The notes beneath the pieces were generated by a model that was given only the letters and a program-made list of their open reading frames with translations, searched no databases and was not told the DNA's origin. Positions 61,397-64,000 of a stretch of DNA of 64,000 nucleotides are shown here, piece after piece. Within the stretch, counting starts at the first letter, position 1; each line of letters begins with the position of its first letter. The position numbers and the translations under genes are program-made. The stretch lies in NCBI GenBank assembly GCA_964412505.1, contig CAYPOM010000007.1, forward strand, positions 1 through 64,000, in the 5' to 3' direction. This DNA is from CAYLKK01 sp964412505 (GTDB lineage Bacteria; Pseudomonadota; Alphaproteobacteria; UBA3830; CAYLKK01).

Positions 61397-63184
61397 ATGC
61401 AAATGAGAATTATTATTTTATGCGCATTGTGCAGCTTCATCTATGCTGCAGAAAGTTACGGCGGAAACTTTTTCAGTTCGTACAAGCAGCAATCTACTGC
61501 AAATACAGGGAATGCAGCGTCTGGTGTCACTAGCGGAGGAAGTAAGGTGCTCGGAGCTCTTGGTGCTATAAGCTCTATCGGAGCCGGCATTACTGCTGCA
61601 GCTACTCAGTTTGGTAGTATTGATGAAAGTCTAGAAATAACAAATTTAGCTTTAAAAAATACAGCATTTGGAAATCTCGTAAATGCAAATCCGCAATTTA
61701 AAATGTGGCTGACATCTCACCCACAATTTTTAAATGCTTTGAAAGCCAATCCTGGGCTTATTAATGCGCTTGTGCAGAGCCCGCAGTTGCTAAGCTCTGT
61801 TATGACAAGTCCTGCTTTAGAACAATACCTGCAAAATAACCCTGGACAAGCACAAGCTCTTGCTGTAAATACAGCATTAATCGAAATGTTTCAATCTAAT
61901 CAAACGCTCGCAACTCAAATACTTAGCAGCCCAGAACTTTTAGAAGTCCTGAACACAAATCCAGGAATTGTTCCTCAACTCAAAAACAATTCTACACTTG
62001 TTAGTACATTAATTAGCAATCCTCCGTTAATTCAAGCGCTTAAGACAAGTCCCGCTCTTCTAAATTCATTGGCTAGCAATCCACAACTTATTCAAGTTTT
62101 AAGTACAAATCAAACTTTAGTAAGCGCAATATCAGGTAATCCAAGCTTGGTGACTATTCTAACGAGTTCGCCGGCACTTATTCAAGGTATTAGCACAAAT
62201 CCTGAACTTGGAAACGTGATAGCCCAAGATCCATCTCTTGCAAACGTGTACAAAAATAATGTTAACTTGCAAAGTCAATTCAATCAATATCCGAATTTAT
62301 TGACTCAAATAAAAAATAACCCTCAATTGGCGCAGCAATTAGCTCAAAATCCAGGAATGGCGGCTGTGATGTCAAACTCAGCTGTAGGTGGAGCGATAGG
62401 TCTAGCTTCTACCGCAAATATGGTTGGAAATATGCTCGGATTGAATACTGGGAACAACATGATGGGCGCAGGTATGAGTCCTATGGGCAACGGTAACATG
62501 ATGGGCGGAGGTATGAGTCCTATGGGCAACGGTAACATGAATATGATGAACAATAACGGTATGCACGGAGGCGCACAATACGGAGCCGATGACGGATACG
62601 GTTATAGCTCAAGTGAAAATAGTAGATCTCGATACGATAGCGCGTATGATGACAAAGATGACGAAAGATCATCTGGAAAACGTCGATCCCAAAAAAGAAA
62701 TAAACATGATAATGACGACTTAGATGAAGATGGTGATACCGAATATTTAAGCAAACATAATTGGAGGAAATCGGATAATTCAGGATATAATAGTAGCAAT
62801 GGAGCGAGCAAATCATATAGCTCTAATAGAGGAAATGTAAAGCACAATGTCTTAAGACGATATGATAACTCGAATAATGCATATAGCAACGGATACAAAG
62901 ATCAACAATATGATGATTCATATTACACGCAAACTGCGAACAGTAGAGTGTTTGAGAACAGAAGAGGCAATTCCCTTAACAAAAACATTCACAAAAATCG
63001 AACAAAAGCACGGAAAACTAGCAGAACAAACCAATCTAATCGATTTGCTATTACGAAGATTTTACCAAAGCCAAAAACAGTGAAGAAATACTATGTGCCA
63101 AATAATTATGGCCACCAAACAAAAAATGTAAAACTATCTAATGTTTCTAGAGCAAAATGCGCATGCAGATTAGTGTGCGAATAA
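61397..63184 (+). CDS. Exported decapeptide-repeat protein, unknown family
   Basis: No family is recognised. The 595-residue protein has a signal peptide (MQMRIIILCALCSFIYAAES). A Gly/Ser/Ala-rich linker leads to residues 89-328, which are 24 consecutive 10-residue units without a gap, consensus P-x-L-[LIV]-x-x-[LI]-x-[ST]-N. Then come a Met/Gly/Asn-rich stretch with a 13-residue duplication, and a charged, Tyr/Ser/Asn/Arg-rich, probably disordered tail that turns basic and ends with three Cys (CACRLVC). The repeat pattern resembles a helical solenoid, with NPxL turns like those of STI1/ubiquilin motifs, which is only an analogy. The ATG has GGA 7 bases upstream. It diverges from rpsB and ends at a terminator facing yidC. 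A surface or secreted scaffold is a fair guess. Confidence 0.75.
   Translation: MQMRIIILCALCSFIYAAESYGGNFFSSYKQQSTANTGNAASGVTSGGSKVLGALGAISSIGAGITAAATQFGSIDESLEITNLALKNTAFGNLVNANPQFKMWLTSHPQFLNALKANPGLINALVQSPQLLSSVMTSPALEQYLQNNPGQAQALAVNTALIEMFQSNQTLATQILSSPELLEVLNTNPGIVPQLKNNSTLVSTLISNPPLIQALKTSPALLNSLASNPQLIQVLSTNQTLVSAISGNPSLVTILTSSPALIQGISTNPELGNVIAQDPSLANVYKNNVNLQSQFNQYPNLLTQIKNNPQLAQQLAQNPGMAAVMSNSAVGGAIGLASTANMVGNMLGLNTGNNMMGAGMSPMGNGNMMGGGMSPMGNGNMNMMNNNGMHGGAQYGADDGYGYSSSENSRSRYDSAYDDKDDERSSGKRRSQKRNKHDNDDLDEDGDTEYLSKHNWRKSDNSGYNSSNGASKSYSSNRGNVKHNVLRRYDNSNNAYSNGYKDQQYDDSYYTQTANSRVFENRRGNSLNKNIHKNRTKARKTSRTNQSNRFAITKILPKPKTVKKYYVPNNYGHQTKNVKLSNVSRAKCACRLVCE
61661..62380 (+). repeat. 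Array of 24 decapeptide (30-base) repeats
   Basis: Units run in exact 30-base steps from TAFGNLVNAN to PGMAAVMSNS, for example PALLNSLASN, PQLIQVLSTN, PSLVTILTSS and PALIQGISTN. Position 1 is mostly Pro, 3 Leu, 7 Leu or Ile, 10 Asn or Ser. DNA identity between units is low, so the array is old and kept by selection. Confidence 0.95.
62456..62533 (+). repeat. Two 39-base direct repeats (13 residues)
   Basis: Copies at 62456-62494 and 62495-62533 are almost identical at DNA level and encode NMMG(A/G)GMSPMGNG twice. The near-identity points to a recent duplication and possible length variation between strains. Confidence 0.9.
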
Positions 63185-63190
63185 TATATA

Positions 63191-63226
63191 GGACCAGTAA
63201 CTCGCTCAAATTACTGGCCTTTATAT
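63191..63226. terminator. Terminator between the decapeptide-repeat gene and yidC
   Basis: A 7-bp stem CCAGTAA/TTACTGG (63194-63200 and 63211-63217) with a 10-base loop, followed by TTTATATTT on the plus strand. It separates two convergent genes. Confidence 0.65.
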
Positions 63227-63238
63227 TTGCGTAATTAA

Positions 63239-64000
63239 TTAGATAACGAGTTGTTTCTTTCTAGACTTCTCGTCTAGCCTTGTTATTGCATATTGCTGAG
63301 CTATTCCCAAAATATTACTCCACGTCCAGTATATGACCAAACCAGCAGGTAATGATGCGAACATAAACATAAACATAATTGGCATTACAATTGTCATCAT
63401 TTTTGCTTGAGTTTGATCTCCAACCTGAGGTGATATTTTTTGTTGAATATACATAGATAGTCCCATTAAAATAGGCCAAATTCCTATGGAGAGAAAACCC
63501 GGTAAATCGATTGGGAGTAAACCAAATAGATTTAGAATGTATGCGCTATCTGGCATTGATAAATCATGTATCCATCCTATAAATGGAGCATGCCTCATAT
63601 CTATTGATATATATAAAACTTTATACAACGCAAACAGAATTGGCGACTGCAATAAAGCAGGAAGACATCCTCCAGCCGGATTGATTTTTTCTTTTTTATA
63701 TAACGTTGATATCTCTTGCCCTAGTCTTACCTTGTCATCTTTGTATAGCTCTTGTAGGCGTTTTATTCTTGGCTGAAAGTCTTTTAGTCTATTCATTGAT
63801 CTATAAGACTTGTTTGCTAATGGAAACAGTATTAACTTCAATAAAACTGTTAATAATATTATTCCAAAGCCCATATTTCCGATTAAATCACTTGTAAATG
63901 AAAGCAGATAAAGAAGTGGCTTTGTTAGAATATATAAATAGCCAAAATCTATAGCTAGATCTAGATTTTTTACTGCTAGCTTTTTCTCATAGTAATCTAA
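63239..64000 (-). CDS. yidC: Membrane protein insertase YidC (C-terminal part; 5' end outside window)
   Basis: YidC inserts and folds inner-membrane proteins. The visible 253 residues cover the conserved core and are open to the window edge. The first helices read LDLAIDFGYLYILTKPLLYLLS, then MGFGIILLTVLLKLILFPLANKSY with the hydrophilic-groove Arg (YRSMNRLKDFQPRI), the cytoplasmic loop and LQSPILFALYKVLY, and the last helix pair around ITWTWSNILG-like sequence (VIYWTWSNILGIAQQY). The N-terminal periplasmic domain lies beyond 64000. The inner ATG at 63874 is not the start. Confidence 0.95.
   Translation of the reverse strand, partial: LDYYEKKLAVKNLDLAIDFGYLYILTKPLLYLLSFTSDLIGNMGFGIILLTVLLKLILFPLANKSYRSMNRLKDFQPRIKRLQELYKDDKVRLGQEISTLYKKEKINPAGGCLPALLQSPILFALYKVLYISIDMRHAPFIGWIHDLSMPDSAYILNLFGLLPIDLPGFLSIGIWPILMGLSMYIQQKISPQVGDQTQAKMMTIVMPIMFMFMFASLPAGLVIYWTWSNILGIAQQYAITRLDEKSRKKQLVI

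Noticed and set aside
61661..62380. CRISPR-like array
   Set aside because: The 30-base period is a coding decapeptide repeat with diverged DNA, with no identical repeats or spacers and no cas genes.
1..64000. Insertion sequences, prophage or other mobile elements
   Set aside because: No transposase, integrase, phage structural gene or flanking terminal repeats were seen on either strand.

Overview
The window looks like a stretch of a small, AT-rich (about one third GC by eye) chromosome of an alphaproteobacterial intracellular symbiont or parasite, most like Holosporales or Rickettsiales. Pointers are a class I lysyl-tRNA synthetase, the ssb-gyrA-dnaG-rpoD run, the rpsB-to-lpxD envelope operon, an MJ0042-type zinc-ribbon protein, two related MFS permeases, a decaying gene beside intact neighbours, and very large exported proteins of no known family. 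The exact taxon cannot be fixed from this sequence alone.

Layout. 1-4663: the edge of an unknown gene, a broken metallophosphoesterase, tRNA-Gln, a receiver-domain protein, a carboxylesterase and a fimbrial-usher-like outer-membrane protein. 4850-8794: gltX, then a small island of unrecognised short membrane or secreted proteins. 9224-14400: an MFS permease, accA, dut, rlpA, glmM and an AtpI-like protein. 14541-20795: a 2084-residue TadG/vWA-like protein whose vWA fold is split by a huge repeated insert. 20902-27195 (minus): bamD-murG-murC-murB-trxB-potA. 27438-34252 (minus): ssb-gyrA-dnaG-rpoD. 34999-43248: a secreted 2749-residue protein with an HELNH zinc-protease motif and 48-residue repeats. 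43582-51337: zinc-ribbon protein, enoyl-CoA hydratase, a YiiX-like exported peptidase (minus), fabD, lysK, ffh and a second MFS permease. 51401-61147 (minus): rpsB-tsf-pyrH-frr-uppS-cdsA-rseP-bamA-skp-lpxD. 61397-63184: an exported protein built on 24 gapless decapeptide repeats. 63239 to the right edge (minus): yidC, cut by the window end.

How the parts fit. The housekeeping genes cover translation, replication and transcription, peptidoglycan (glmM, murG/C/B, rlpA, uppS), outer-membrane biogenesis (BamA, BamD, Skp, RseP, LpxD, YidC) and fatty-acid synthesis (AccA, FabD), so the cell makes a real Gram-negative envelope. Between them sit five or six unusual exported proteins (usher-like, TadG-like giant, HExxH giant, YiiX-like, decapeptide-repeat, and a small secreted protein) that are the best candidates for contact with the host. 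dxr is missing from its usual place between cdsA and rseP.

Limits: all names come from reading the protein sequences by eye. No database or structure search was run. Promoters and terminators are pattern calls.
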